DNA of 64,000 nt from Shewanella nanhaiensis (GTDB lineage: Bacteria; Pseudomonadota; Gammaproteobacteria; Enterobacterales; Shewanellaceae). Below the pieces are notes generated by a model. The model worked only from the letters and a program-made list of their open reading frames with translations. It was not told the origin of the DNA and searched no databases. The DNA lies in assembly GCF_019457885.1 (NCBI RefSeq), contig NZ_JAHZST010000012.1, forward strand, positions 62,001 through 126,000, given 5' to 3'. Of the stretch, positions 26,010 to 34,945 are shown one piece after another. Position 1 is the stretch's first letter. Each line of letters opens with the position of its first letter. Made by a program: the position numbers and the translations under genes.

Positions 26010-27776
26010 ATGAATTTTAGACATGATATAAATGGCCTTAGAGCAATAGCTGTGATCCCTGTTCTTCTTTTTCATGCTGGAGTCAATGGGTTTGAGGGCG
26101 GTTTTTTAGGTGTTGATGTTTTTTTCGTTATAAGTGGTTTTTTAATTACAGCGAATATAATTAAAAGTCAAAAGAGAAACGATTTTTCATTATCTAGTTT
26201 TTATGATAAGAGGTTGAGACGAATTCTTCCACCATTAATATTTACATTGGTTGTGACTACTGCACTCTCATTTTTATTTATGCTTCCTTATGATCTTAAA
26301 AACTTTGGTCAGTCCTTAGTTGCTACATCAATAGGTGCTAATAATGTATTGTTATATTTGACTTCGGGTTATTGGAGTTTAGCCTCTGAGTTTAAACCGT
26401 TGTATCATACTTGGAGTCTTGGAGTTGAAGAGCAATACTACTTTATAATACCTATAATATTTATTGCATTTGCACGAAAGAAAAAAAACCTTAGTTTTAC
26501 TCTTGTTTTGTTTTTCTTTATTAGTTTTTTATCTGCTGTGATTATTGATAATAAAGAGTTTAACTTTTTAATGATTATTACTAGGTTTTGGGAGTTATGT
26601 GCTGGTTCACTACTTGCTGTGTATATGAGTGAGCGAGAGATTGTTAAAAATTCTGCTCTATCGATAATAGGTTTGTTCTTGATATTCCTGTCATATTACA
26701 ATCCTTATTTTTTATCAGGAAATACTGCTGTTATTAATTTGCCTTCAGTGTTAGGTACTTTGATGGTAATAGCATTCACTAGTGTCGGTAGTCTTACATA
26801 TAGGGCTCTTAGTTTAAAACCGATAGTTTTAACTGGTCTGTCAAGTTATAGTATTTATTTATTGCACCAACCAATATTATCCTTTCTAAGGTTAGCTACA
26901 GAGGGGCATGTTGATGTTAATACTCAATTAGCTTGGGTTCTAACTTCAATTCCGCTTGGCTACTTATCATGGAAGTTTGTAGAAACACCTTTTAGAAATA
27001 AAAATATTGTATCGAATAACATTTTTTATGGTCTTGCAGGTGGAGCTTTTTTCGCTTTTCTGTTTATAGGTTTTTTTCTTCACAAATCATATGGTATGAA
27101 TGACTTCACTGTTTTCAATAAGTACTCATATGGAGTTAATCCGCAGGCTTATGCAGATAGGGCTTATACTTTAGCTCAGCCTAGTTTTAGCGCTGACGGT
27201 AAAAAAATGTTGATTATAGGTAACTCCTTTGCCAGGGATTTTTATAACGCGCTGGAAGAAAATAGTGCTACGAATGGGTATGAAGTTATATATCTATCTG
27301 ATTACTACTTAAACGTCTCTATGTCTAGAGATCTATTAAGTAACGCAGATTTAACATTTGTAGTATCTTCTTCAGGTATGGCTAATGTAAACATAGATCC
27401 ACAGGTTTTAAGGGGGAATGCAATAAAGTATAAGGGAGAGTTAGATAATTACTCCAACGGTAATTATTATTATATTGGCACTAAGAATTTTGGCTTTAAC
27501 AATAACTTTTTAAAACAAGTTGATTGGAAGGGGTCGAGAAATTACATGGTCGATATAAATAATAGTAACATAACTGCTGATGTTGTTGAAAGCCTAGTTT
27601 TTGAAGAGAAATATATAAGTTTGTTAAATTTGTTTCGAGAAGGTAATAAGACTCGCGTGTTTACTGATAATCATAAGTTTATTAGTTTTGATACTGAACA
27701 TACAACCAAAGATGGCGCTGTATTTTTAGGTAAAGAAGTGTTAATGAAAACTGAACTAAGTAAAATAGTACTTTAA
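26010..27776 (+). CDS. OafA/YrhL acyltransferase with C-terminal SGNH domain
   Basis: The 588-residue protein has an N-terminal acyltransferase 3 membrane domain starting RHDINGLRAIAVIPVLLFHAG, with the conserved Arg and His, plus GGFLGVDVFFVISGFLIT and YHTWSLGVEEQYYFI. From about residue 395 there is an SGNH hydrolase-like domain with MLIIGNSFARDFY (block I Ser) and a late EHTTKDGA (block V His). It probably O-acetylates the glycan. I use the ATG at 26010, ten bases after GAGGTGA; a GTG lies three codons upstream. The 290-bp AT-rich gap before it suggests its own promoter. Confidence 0.9.
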   Translation: MNFRHDINGLRAIAVIPVLLFHAGVNGFEGGFLGVDVFFVISGFLITANIIKSQKRNDFSLSSFYDKRLRRILPPLIFTLVVTTALSFLFMLPYDLKNFGQSLVATSIGANNVLLYLTSGYWSLASEFKPLYHTWSLGVEEQYYFIIPIIFIAFARKKKNLSFTLVLFFFISFLSAVIIDNKEFNFLMIITRFWELCAGSLLAVYMSEREIVKNSALSIIGLFLIFLSYYNPYFLSGNTAVINLPSVLGTLMVIAFTSVGSLTYRALSLKPIVLTGLSSYSIYLLHQPILSFLRLATEGHVDVNTQLAWVLTSIPLGYLSWKFVETPFRNKNIVSNNIFYGLAGGAFFAFLFIGFFLHKSYGMNDFTVFNKYSYGVNPQAYADRAYTLAQPSFSADGKKMLIIGNSFARDFYNALEENSATNGYEVIYLSDYYLNVSMSRDLLSNADLTFVVSSSGMANVNIDPQVLRGNAIKYKGELDNYSNGNYYYIGTKNFGFNNNFLKQVDWKGSRNYMVDINNSNITADVVESLVFEEKYISLLNLFREGNKTRVFTDNHKFISFDTEHTTKDGAVFLGKEVLMKTELSKIVL

Positions 27777-28324
27777 TAGACAAATAAGATACTCTTCAAT
27801 TACTGGGCTCTGAGTTTGCAAAATCGTAGCTGATTGAAATATTTGCTGATAATGATGGCTCAGATACATTCTACTCAAGTTTTTCGTGTTTATATTTTTT
27901 ATAATCATTATTACTTGGTAGTGTTTTATTTATAGTTTGCACTTTCTTGGGCTGGTCTGGTTCTCTGTGCTCTCAGGGTTTGATGTGGAAATGATCCTAT
28001 TTAAAATTCACGATGTAGCTTGAGGGGTATCTCATAATTTCTGAACAATTTAAACGAATGAATAGCACTGCATATCAAGAGTGGAAGTCTTTTAAAGGTC
28101 GTATGTTTGTTTGAGGTTCGATTTAATTCTCAAGTGTTCTTTGTTGATAATCTATTGGGGTTGCATGGTTTATGTTGGATTTAATCTAATAAGAATAAGA
28201 TTTCATCTAGTGTATTAATAATGTTCTGGGGTCAGAATCAAGTGCTCTGATAATAGATGCTAGACTAATAGGTAGTTCATTTTTTAAGTTTAACAGTCAG
28301 AGGCTAAATTTGTTTAATATTTAG

Positions 28325-28361
28325 AAAAAAAACGGCTTTATAACTTATAAGGCCGTTTTTT
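28325..28361 (+). terminator. Intrinsic terminator downstream of the first cluster
   Basis: AAAAAACGGC(T)TTATAA and TTATAA(G)GCCGTTTTTT form a long, almost perfect stem ending in a T run. It is the first good terminator after the acyltransferase and so may end the whole RfaH-dependent operon. Confidence 0.75.
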
Positions 28362-28703
28362 CATTGTTTGGATATATTAATTCTTTAAGTGGATGGGAAA
28401 CTTAATTCATCTATTTAAAGGAGAGGATATTATGAGTGATAGCTATATAGTGCTATGTTTATTCCGTTTTAGAAAAGATAAATTGTTAGCATGCATCTAA
28501 TAATCTGGGCCTATATTACAACGCTGTTTGGATGTTACCAGAGCTCACGTAACATGCGCATAATACCGGGCATTTTCGGATTCTGATTTTGTTTACGTTA
28601 TATGTTGTCAATATATGTAGTTGTACATCTATTTATACATTTTATCTGCGCGAAATATTAAAGTTTTTCATCATTTAAAAGTTAACAAATGTTTGCTAAA
28701 TTT

Positions 28704-28810
28704 TTAGTCAGCCTCCTCATTTTGCATCAACGGATCAAAAGCTTTACCATCAGTTCTAGAAGCATTACCTACATAAGGCGCGTACACATCAAATAGCAAA
28801 CTAGTATCGT
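28704..28810 (-). pseudogene. C-terminal remnant of an unidentified gene next to IS30
   Basis: On the minus strand a frame reads DDTSLLFDVYAPYVGNAS then continues to QNEEAD and TAA (28704-28706). It has no start of its own and meets the putative IS30 end (about 28811). The sequence looks like genuine protein, but the family is not recognised; it may be the tail of a gene cut by the IS. Confidence 0.35.
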
Positions 28811-29765
28811 CCGAATTCAAGATCTAAGTGCACCACTCCAATTCATCCAAATAGTTCTGCTGGTGTTTGGTAATTGAGTATCTTTCTGGGTCTGTTATTG
28901 ATTAAGTTTACAATGGTTTCTAACTGTTCGCTTGTGACTGATAAAAAGTCAGTTCCTTTAGGGAAGTATCTCCTTAAAAGGCCGTTTGCATGTTCGTTAG
29001 CTCCTCTTTGCCATGAGCTATAAGGATCTGCAAAGTAAATATCGATACCTACAGCGCTCTCAAGCTCTTTGAAGGCACTAAACTCCTTACCGTTATCGAG
29101 TGTCAACGTATGTCTTTTTTCCTTAGGTAGGGTTTGAAAGGCTTCTATTGAAACACGATTAAATGAAGCTGCTCTCTTATCATCAATTTTCTTTGCTATG
29201 AGGTATCGAGTCTTTCTCTCTAGGTGCGTCATTAAGTAGCCCGAGCTTTTTTTCCCTTCAATTAAATCTCCTTCCCAGTCACCAATTCTACTACGTTCAT
29301 CTACAACTTGGGGTCTATCATGAATACTGACTCTACCTTTTATTTGGCCTCGTAAGTCACCGTATTTCTTTTGTTTTCTTCTATTTCTATGTCTTTTTGC
29401 TAGGTAACGATATAGGTCACCAGAGTTCTTAAAGTCTTTAATGACCCACTGGTAAATTGCCTCATGACTAATATGAAAAAGAGGAGCGTCAGGGTGCTCT
29501 AATTTCAATCGACCAGAGACAATCTCAGGTGACCAACCCCGCTTTAAAAGCATGATAACAGTGGTTCGAAGCTCAATATTTGAGTGCTTCTTTTGATGTC
29601 TGGGTTGATGCCTTCTAGCCTCTGCCTTCTCTTGAGCTGCCTTATCGTAATAAGTGTATGTTAAGGGCTTATTTCGACTAATCTCTCGACTAATAGTCGT
29701 ATGGTGTCGCCCTATAAGCCGGCCTATTTTTCTGAAACTATCTCCTGAATTATATCGATAGTAAA
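28811..29765 (-). mobile_element. IS30-family element, 5' end truncated by IS66
   Basis: Contains the IS30 transposase body and a probable right end near CCGAATTCAAGATCTAAGTG (about 28811-28830). The frame is open in the minus direction right up to 29765, where the IS66 inverted repeat starts, so the first part of the transposase and the left end are missing. Confidence 0.72.
28843..29764 (-). pseudogene. IS30-family transposase, N-terminus missing
   Basis: The conserved DDE core is present: RIGDWEGDLIEGKK (first Asp), LTLDNGKEF (second Asp) and RGANEHANGLLRRYFP (Glu). An ATG at 29553 gives 236 residues, but the frame continues upstream through RHHTTISREISRNKP, the IS30 helix-turn-helix, to YYRYNSGDSFRKIGRLIG, where IS66 sequence begins. 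A normal IS30 transposase would start about 10-20 residues earlier. The copy is thus beheaded and probably inactive. Confidence 0.85.
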
Positions 29766-29787
29766 GTATCCGTCCAGCGAACTACAC

Positions 29788-31314
29788 CTAGCCTAGTTTT
29801 ACATTCCAGGGCAGTAAGTGTTCTAAACTCTCAGGCTTAAGTGCCAACTGTTCGAGGCAGTGCATTAGGTAATCGAAGGGAGTAAGGCCATTGGCCTTGG
29901 CTGTTTCTATCATGCTATACAGCATGGCACTGGCGTTCGCGCCATTTGCTGTATTAGCAAATAACCAGTTTTTGCGCCCAATGACAAACGGCTTTATTGC
30001 TCGCTCGGCGCGATTATTGTCGATATTTAGTCGCCCATCTTCAACGTACCTCGTTAAATTAGGCCACTGATTTAGGCTGTAAATAATAGCTTTTCCTAAG
30101 CTACTTTTCGGTGGTACATGCTGTTGAGATTTCTCTAGCCAGCGATGCAGCTCATCCAGTAAGGGCAAACTTTGTTGTTGCCGCTGTTGGCGGCGAGCAT
30201 CAACACTGCTGTCTTTGTTTAACGTTTCGACCCGATAAAGCTTTTGGATGTGGTTTAGTGCCCAGTTTGCCTTACCTGTCTTGCCTTTAGGTTGAGCAAT
30301 TTCCGCTTCCTTAAATTTGCGTCTTGCGTGTGCCCAACAACCCGCAAGCCTTGCTTGGGTTTTGCCATAGCCTGCATAACCGTCAACTTGTAGGTAACCG
30401 TTAAAGCCATCTAAAAAATCAACGGCACACTGTCCCGCACGGCTGGGTTGATAGTCATACAATACGATATTAGGGATGTCTCGATTATTCGGTGCATCAG
30501 TGCCTGTGGCGTAAAGCCACATATAGCAGGTTGCCTTCTCTTCCTTTAGCACATTGAGCGTGGTTTCATCAGCTTGGATAACGGCCTGCTCAAGCAAGAC
30601 TTCACGTAACCTATCGTAAAGAGGCTGCAATAAGCCACTGCATTTCATCATCCAGTCGGCCATGGTTTTACGGCTCATCTCGATACCGTATTGCTCAAAC
30701 ATGCTCTCTTGGCGATACAAGGGCAGACCGTATTGGTATTTACTGGTGATGATTTGACTGAGCAAAGATGCCGTGGCAATGCCTTTAGGTATTGGACTCG
30801 CGGGTACTGGTGCGATATGAACTTTAACTTGAGTACTGTGTTTGTCACAGGCGCGGCAGCTATATTTTAAGCGAACGTGTTCAATGACTTTTACCTGTGC
30901 TGGGATAAACTCAAGCTTCTCGCTTCTCTCCTCACCGATTTTATGCAGCTCATTACCACAGCAGACACAGGTTTTATCTGTATCACTGATGTCATGAGTC
31001 ACTACATCACGGGGGAAGTCAGTAGGTAATGGCTTACGTTTAGGCTTTTTGCGAGATGAGGTATCGGCTTGGTCTTCTTCAGTTTCAACAGTGTCAGCTT
31101 CAACTTCAACTTCAGCCCCTACAACTTCAGCTTCTACCTCAAGTTCATTAAACTGCTCGCCTTGACCAGGGTGGCCTTTGGCGCTCTTACCGAACTGCTT
31201 TTGTTGAGCCAAGCGAAATTGCTCTTCGAGGTGCAGCAGTTTACTCTGCTGTTGCAGAATGATTTTTTTGAGCTGCTCCATGTCATCGGGCAGATTATCG
31301 ATACTAAATTTCAT
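29788..31314 (-). CDS. tnpC: IS66-family transposase TnpC
   Basis: A 508-residue DDE transposase. An N-terminal coiled coil (LPDDMEQLKKIILQQQSKLLHLEEQ) is followed by the basic QKQFGKSAKG, a zinc-finger-like CVCCGNELHKIG...YSCRACDKH, then IQADETTLNVL, YLQVDGYAGYG and NNRAERAIKPFVIGRKNWLFA. This is the full domain order of IS66 TnpC. An acidic run of Glu/Val near residues 55-80 is a local low-complexity insert. It looks intact. Confidence 0.95.
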   Translation of the reverse strand: MKFSIDNLPDDMEQLKKIILQQQSKLLHLEEQFRLAQQKQFGKSAKGHPGQGEQFNELEVEAEVVGAEVEVEADTVETEEDQADTSSRKKPKRKPLPTDFPRDVVTHDISDTDKTCVCCGNELHKIGEERSEKLEFIPAQVKVIEHVRLKYSCRACDKHSTQVKVHIAPVPASPIPKGIATASLLSQIITSKYQYGLPLYRQESMFEQYGIEMSRKTMADWMMKCSGLLQPLYDRLREVLLEQAVIQADETTLNVLKEEKATCYMWLYATGTDAPNNRDIPNIVLYDYQPSRAGQCAVDFLDGFNGYLQVDGYAGYGKTQARLAGCWAHARRKFKEAEIAQPKGKTGKANWALNHIQKLYRVETLNKDSSVDARRQQRQQQSLPLLDELHRWLEKSQQHVPPKSSLGKAIIYSLNQWPNLTRYVEDGRLNIDNNRAERAIKPFVIGRKNWLFANTANGANASAMLYSMIETAKANGLTPFDYLMHCLEQLALKPESLEHLLPWNVKLG

Positions 31315-31400
31315 GTGGAGATTATCAGGTATTTGACAATTAACCGCTTGTGTTTATTTAGATTAATTGGTGATCAATAAAATCTGTTTATGATCTGAGG

Positions 31401-31763
31401 TTATAAGTCATGGTAGTGATAGCAGAGCGTAGCATGTGCATGTGGTTGAATGAGTGGAAGTCCGGCGAGCAGCCAGTCAAGTTGCTGTACCGTAATGCGT
31501 AAGCTCAATTGCTTATCTTCTATTCCCGGCCATTTGAAGGTGTTTTGCTCGAGCCGTTTATAATGAAGCCAAAATCCATTACTGGCCCACTGTAATATTT
31601 TGAGTTTGTTACGCTGACGATTACAGAAGACAAATAGGTGTTCATGACATGGCTCCTGCTCAAGTTCATAAGCCACAATGTTGCTCAAGCCATCTATCGA
31701 CTTACGCATATCAGTGACACCACAGATCAAGGTGACATCCAGCCGGGTACTGTTACTAAACAT
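31401..31763 (-). CDS. tnpB: IS66 accessory protein TnpB
   Basis: The 120 residues match IS66 Orf2: STRLDVTLICGVTDMRKSIDGL, then HLFVFCNRQRNKLKILQW, NGFWLHYKRLEQNTFKWP. It is required for transposition of IS66 elements; its biochemical role is unclear. It is upstream of tnpC in the same orientation and starts close to the inverted repeat. Confidence 0.93.
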   Translation of the reverse strand: MFSNSTRLDVTLICGVTDMRKSIDGLSNIVAYELEQEPCHEHLFVFCNRQRNKLKILQWASNGFWLHYKRLEQNTFKWPGIEDKQLSLRITVQQLDWLLAGLPLIQPHAHATLCYHYHDL

Positions 31764-31843
31764 GTCGTTCTCCCATTTGTCAGAAAAACGATAATGATTT
31801 ATCAGATGTTGAATATGAAGGTGGGGTTTACTGGACGCTTACT

Positions 31844-32237
31844 TTGCTTTCAAGATGTCAGAAAGGAGTAGGAATGGACTTAGTCAGCTTCTATGGCTGT
31901 CCTAGCGGTTTGCTTCGAAATTTACCCTGAGATTTTGGCAAAATTTGAGACGGCTTTGGCCTGCTATACGAACGAAAGCAAAGAGGAAACTTAGCTTTCA
32001 GATGACGAAACGTTCCTACCTAAAGTAAAGAATCCACCTTCTGAAGAAGGTGAATTCTTTACTTGACCACGACAGCAAACCGAGCGCGTACTATATATAA
32101 CAACTATAATAGTTACACTACTGGGCTTTCTGTACAAAACTCCTCATGAAGAGGTTAGCAAGAAATTAAAAGATTAAAAATGAAACCACGAAATCAAGAA
32201 GTATACAGAACGCAAGAAACCTTAATGAGTTAACAAT
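31844..32237. other. Spacer with a long hairpin, upstream of the phosphatase
   Basis: No gene. 31870-32020 contains fragments resembling the dispersed repeats (for example CGGCTTTGGCCTGCTATACG). A 19-bp-arm hairpin lies at 32023-32064. The last 170 bp may hold the phosphatase promoter, but no clear -35/-10 pair or PHO box was recognised. Confidence 0.5.
32023..32064. other. Long near-perfect hairpin
   Basis: AAGTAAAGAATCCACCTTC, loop TGAA, then GAAGGTGAATTCTTTACTT. The arms of 19 bases have a single mismatch. There is no T run, so it is not an ordinary terminator. It lies between IS66 and the phosphatase and may be a mobile-element end or an attenuator-like structure. Confidence 0.75.
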
Positions 32238-33863
32238 ATGATAATAACGAAATATAAAAGACTAATCATTTTAGGCACATGGGCCATCTTAACAGCCTGT
32301 GGTGGTGGCGATACTGATATTACAGCTCCAGTCATTACGCTTAATGGTGACACTAATATTGTACTATTTCGTGGTGAAAATTACAGCGAACTAGGGGCAA
32401 GCGCATATGATGAAAGAGATGGTAATGTTGATGTGATAATTTCAGGTTCTGTCAATGTAAACATCGTTGGCAGTTATAAAATAACCTATACCGCAGCCGA
32501 CAATGCAGGGAATAGCAGCAATACGACTAGAACAATTGAAGTGGTGCTGCCGCCTGATACTACAGCCCCTGTAATTACCCTAAACGGCCACACTAACATT
32601 ATCTTAATTCTAGGTGAAAGCTATACTGAGCTTGGAGCAAGCGCCATTGATGACCGAGATGGTTTTGTCGACGTTGTGATTTCAGGCACAGTAGACACCA
32701 ACAAAGTCGGCAATTACACCATTACCTATTCTGCAACAGACAATTCTAACAATAACAGCCTTGTTACACGGACAATAGAAGTCGTGCTCCCGCAAAATCC
32801 CAAAAATGTTATTTTGCTCATTGGTGATGGTATGGGTGGTGAACATAGAAAAGCAGCACAATGGCTTTCTGTTGGTATAAATGGCAAACTCTCAATGGAC
32901 AATATGCCTGTCAGTGGTTTTTTACAAACTGAATCAGCAAATAATGCAACAACAGACTCAGCTGCTGCTGCCACAGCTATGGCTACAGGGGTGAAAACAA
33001 ATAATGGTGTTATCTCTTTAGATGCAAGCTTAAATTTTGTGTCTACCATACTCGAAGAAGCAAAAAGCAATGGGAAAAGTGTTGGCTTGATAACCACCAC
33101 TCAAATAACTCATGCGACACCTGCAGCATTTGCTTCGCACGTTGAAAGCCGATATTTGATGACTGAAATCGCAGAACAAATAACAACTGCAGGAGTAAAC
33201 GTATTGTTTGGAGGGGGAGAAGACGAGTTCATCCCTGCTTCTGATATTGGATGCTTCCCCGAACCCGGAGAACGAAGTGATGGCAGAAACTTAATCGATG
33301 AGTTGGAATCATCAGGATACGAGTATGTATGTGACCAAGACTCTTTTGATATTTTAAATCCAGATATAAATAACTTTGTGTTAGGCCTTTTTGCGGATGA
33401 AGGAATGGCACGACCTTTCTCGCCAACATTAGCGAGTATGACATCTAAAGCAATAGATATTCTTTCAAAGAACCCTGATGGGTTCTTTCTAATGATTGAA
33501 GGTGGACAGATTGATTGGGCAAGTCATAGTAACGACGCTGCAAATGCTATCGCTGATACGGTAGCTTTCGATGAAGCAGTTGAGATTGCCAAGAAATTTG
33601 CTTCATTGAAAAATGATACACTTATTATTGTGACTGCAGATCATGAAACTGGAGGTATGGAAGTTTCAACATCCTCAAGTGGGCTAGCTGATGAAGATGG
33701 CCCGTACAATATCAAAGGTGGTGGCTTATTTTATATAAACTGGTCAACAACGAGCCACACACCGGCTAATGTTCCCGTAACTGCGTTAGGCCCAAAATCG
33801 GATATGCTAACAGGAACAAACAGCAATACAATTATACATGAAGTAATATCAAGTATGTTTTAA
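32238..33863 (+). CDS. Alkaline phosphatase lipoprotein with two Ig-like (DUF5011) domains
   Basis: Secreted metal-dependent phosphomonoesterase. The lipobox LTAC puts the lipid on Cys21. Two tandem repeats of about 85 residues each begin TAPVITLNG and contain 'G..Y.ElGASA.D..DG..DV.ISG', a DUF5011/bacterial Ig-like domain (about 28-105 and 112-185). The phosphatase domain starts at NVILLIGDGMG (first metal Asp), has TTDSAAAATAMATG with Ser241 as nucleophile, GGQIDWASHSND and TADHETGG. It probably sits on the outer membrane. It lies alone between IS66 sequences and is likely a moved-in gene. Confidence 0.9.
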   Translation: MIITKYKRLIILGTWAILTACGGGDTDITAPVITLNGDTNIVLFRGENYSELGASAYDERDGNVDVIISGSVNVNIVGSYKITYTAADNAGNSSNTTRTIEVVLPPDTTAPVITLNGHTNIILILGESYTELGASAIDDRDGFVDVVISGTVDTNKVGNYTITYSATDNSNNNSLVTRTIEVVLPQNPKNVILLIGDGMGGEHRKAAQWLSVGINGKLSMDNMPVSGFLQTESANNATTDSAAAATAMATGVKTNNGVISLDASLNFVSTILEEAKSNGKSVGLITTTQITHATPAAFASHVESRYLMTEIAEQITTAGVNVLFGGGEDEFIPASDIGCFPEPGERSDGRNLIDELESSGYEYVCDQDSFDILNPDINNFVLGLFADEGMARPFSPTLASMTSKAIDILSKNPDGFFLMIEGGQIDWASHSNDAANAIADTVAFDEAVEIAKKFASLKNDTLIIVTADHETGGMEVSTSSSGLADEDGPYNIKGGGLFYINWSTTSHTPANVPVTALGPKSDMLTGTNSNTIIHEVISSMF

Positions 33864-34193
33864 ATTAAGCGTCTTGTAATCCTCACCTTATTATTCGATC
33901 GCTGATAATTCATCATCACTCTTCACCAAAATCAAGAGAGCGATATATTTAGTGACAGCACCAGACTCAATGTTAGCTTGATCTGTGGTGTCACTGATGA
34001 CTCACTTGGAGATCTCACACCGTGGGAGTATTTGGCGAGCAAGAAACAGGCAGGTATCCATGACAGATGTAGATGCTATTTATCATTAAGACAAATAGCA
34101 TCTTCATGCGTAAAAGTGTACAAACCTACAATCCAAAAGTAAGTGATTAACTTTAAAAGAGAAATACAGGTTTTCTAGATAGGAAAATTCCCT
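33864..34193. other. Spacer with an IS66 remnant
   Basis: Holds a plus-strand tnpB 5' fragment (33945-33998), followed by a frame reading LTPWEYLASKKQ, which might be an IS66 tnpC tail. The rest shows nothing recognisable. Confidence 0.5.
33945..33998 (+). pseudogene. IS66 tnpB 5' fragment
   Basis: The plus strand reads STRLNVSLICGVTD, against STRLDVTLICGVTD at the start of the intact tnpB in this window. DNA identity over 54 bases is high (roughly 45 matches). The start codon is ATA rather than ATG. Orientation is opposite to the intact IS66, so two IS66 sequences face each other across the phosphatase gene. Confidence 0.75.
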
Positions 34194-34893
34194 TTACTTT
34201 TGAGCCAATAATAAAACGCTGCGAATTACTTCACAAGTTTTATCTATCTCGGTCTGAGTCAATGTAGGGTGTACAAGAAACATTAAACTCGTATCACCTA
34301 ATTCAACCGCATTTCTCAAACGATTAACAGGACGCCAAGGTGTATTATCAAAAGCTTTCTCTAAATAAACCTCTGAACAACTACCTTGATAGGCAGGAAC
34401 ACCTTGTTCAATAATTTTTTCAATTATTAAATCACGAGTCCAACCTTCTTTTAAATTCTGAGGGCGAATAAATAAGTAGTGCTTATACTCAGCGTGCTCA
34501 ATATGAGTAGGAACATCGACACAACGAACAACATTTAAGTCCTGAACGGCGGTATCAATAGCAAGGCCATTAGCTTGACGCTTTGAAATCCACTCCGTCA
34601 TTTTGTGTAATTGAATACGTCCGAGTACTCCCTGCATCTCAGTCATACGCCAGTTTGTGCCAAAACTATCATGCAACCAACGGAAACCTGGTGGATGTTC
34701 ACGATTATAAATGGCATCAAAACTCTTACCATGATCTTTATATGACCACATGTCTTGCCAAAGCGCTTTATCGTTAGTAGTGACCATTCCACCTTCGCCA
34801 CCCGTCGTCATAATCTTATCTTGGCAAAATGACCAAGCACCTATATGACCAATAGAAGTACGAGAATGAGGACATCCATTAATTTGCTAAATC
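34194..34893 (-). pseudogene. DegT/DnrJ/EryC1/StrS sugar aminotransferase, N-terminus lost
   Basis: The frame reads INGCPHSRTSIGHIGAWSF then CQDKIMTTGGEGGMV, the region around the PLP lysine of perosamine-synthase-like aminotransferases, and runs to an apparently normal C-terminus. The first internal ATG is at 34811, but coding similarity continues upstream to about 34893, where it stops at TAG. About 180 N-terminal residues of a normal 370-390 are missing. The break lies about 50 bp from a RAYT-like transposase gene, which is the likely cause. It faces opposite to the main cluster. Confidence 0.82.
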
Positions 34894-34945
34894 TGAATTC
34901 GCCACCTAGACTTTGATTGATATTTAATCGTTTTGTTTGGTGGTA

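Larger units (their letters stand above)
27777..28842. other. AT-rich spacer with terminator and gene debris
   Basis: No intact gene. It holds a strong terminator at 28325-28361. Further on is a short minus-strand remnant (28704-28810) abutting the end of the IS30 element. A small open frame near 28030-28105 (ending KSFKGRMFV) may be further debris but cannot be assigned. Confidence 0.5.
29766..31843 (-). mobile_element. IS66-family insertion sequence lacking tnpA
   Basis: Bounded by imperfect inverted repeats: GTAAGCGTCCAGTAAACC at the right edge (minus strand, from 31843) and GTATCCGTCCAGCGAACT at the left edge (from 29766), matching at about 18 of the first 24 bases. Length is 2078 bp. 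It holds tnpC and tnpB; only 80 bp lie between tnpB and the repeat, so the usual tnpA is absent. The 8-bp flanks (ATAGTAAA and TTTGCTTT) do not match, so no target duplication is visible. Confidence 0.85.

Noticed and set aside
29758..31851. 8-bp target duplication around IS66
   Set aside because: The flanks ATAGTAAA and TTTGCTTT do not match.
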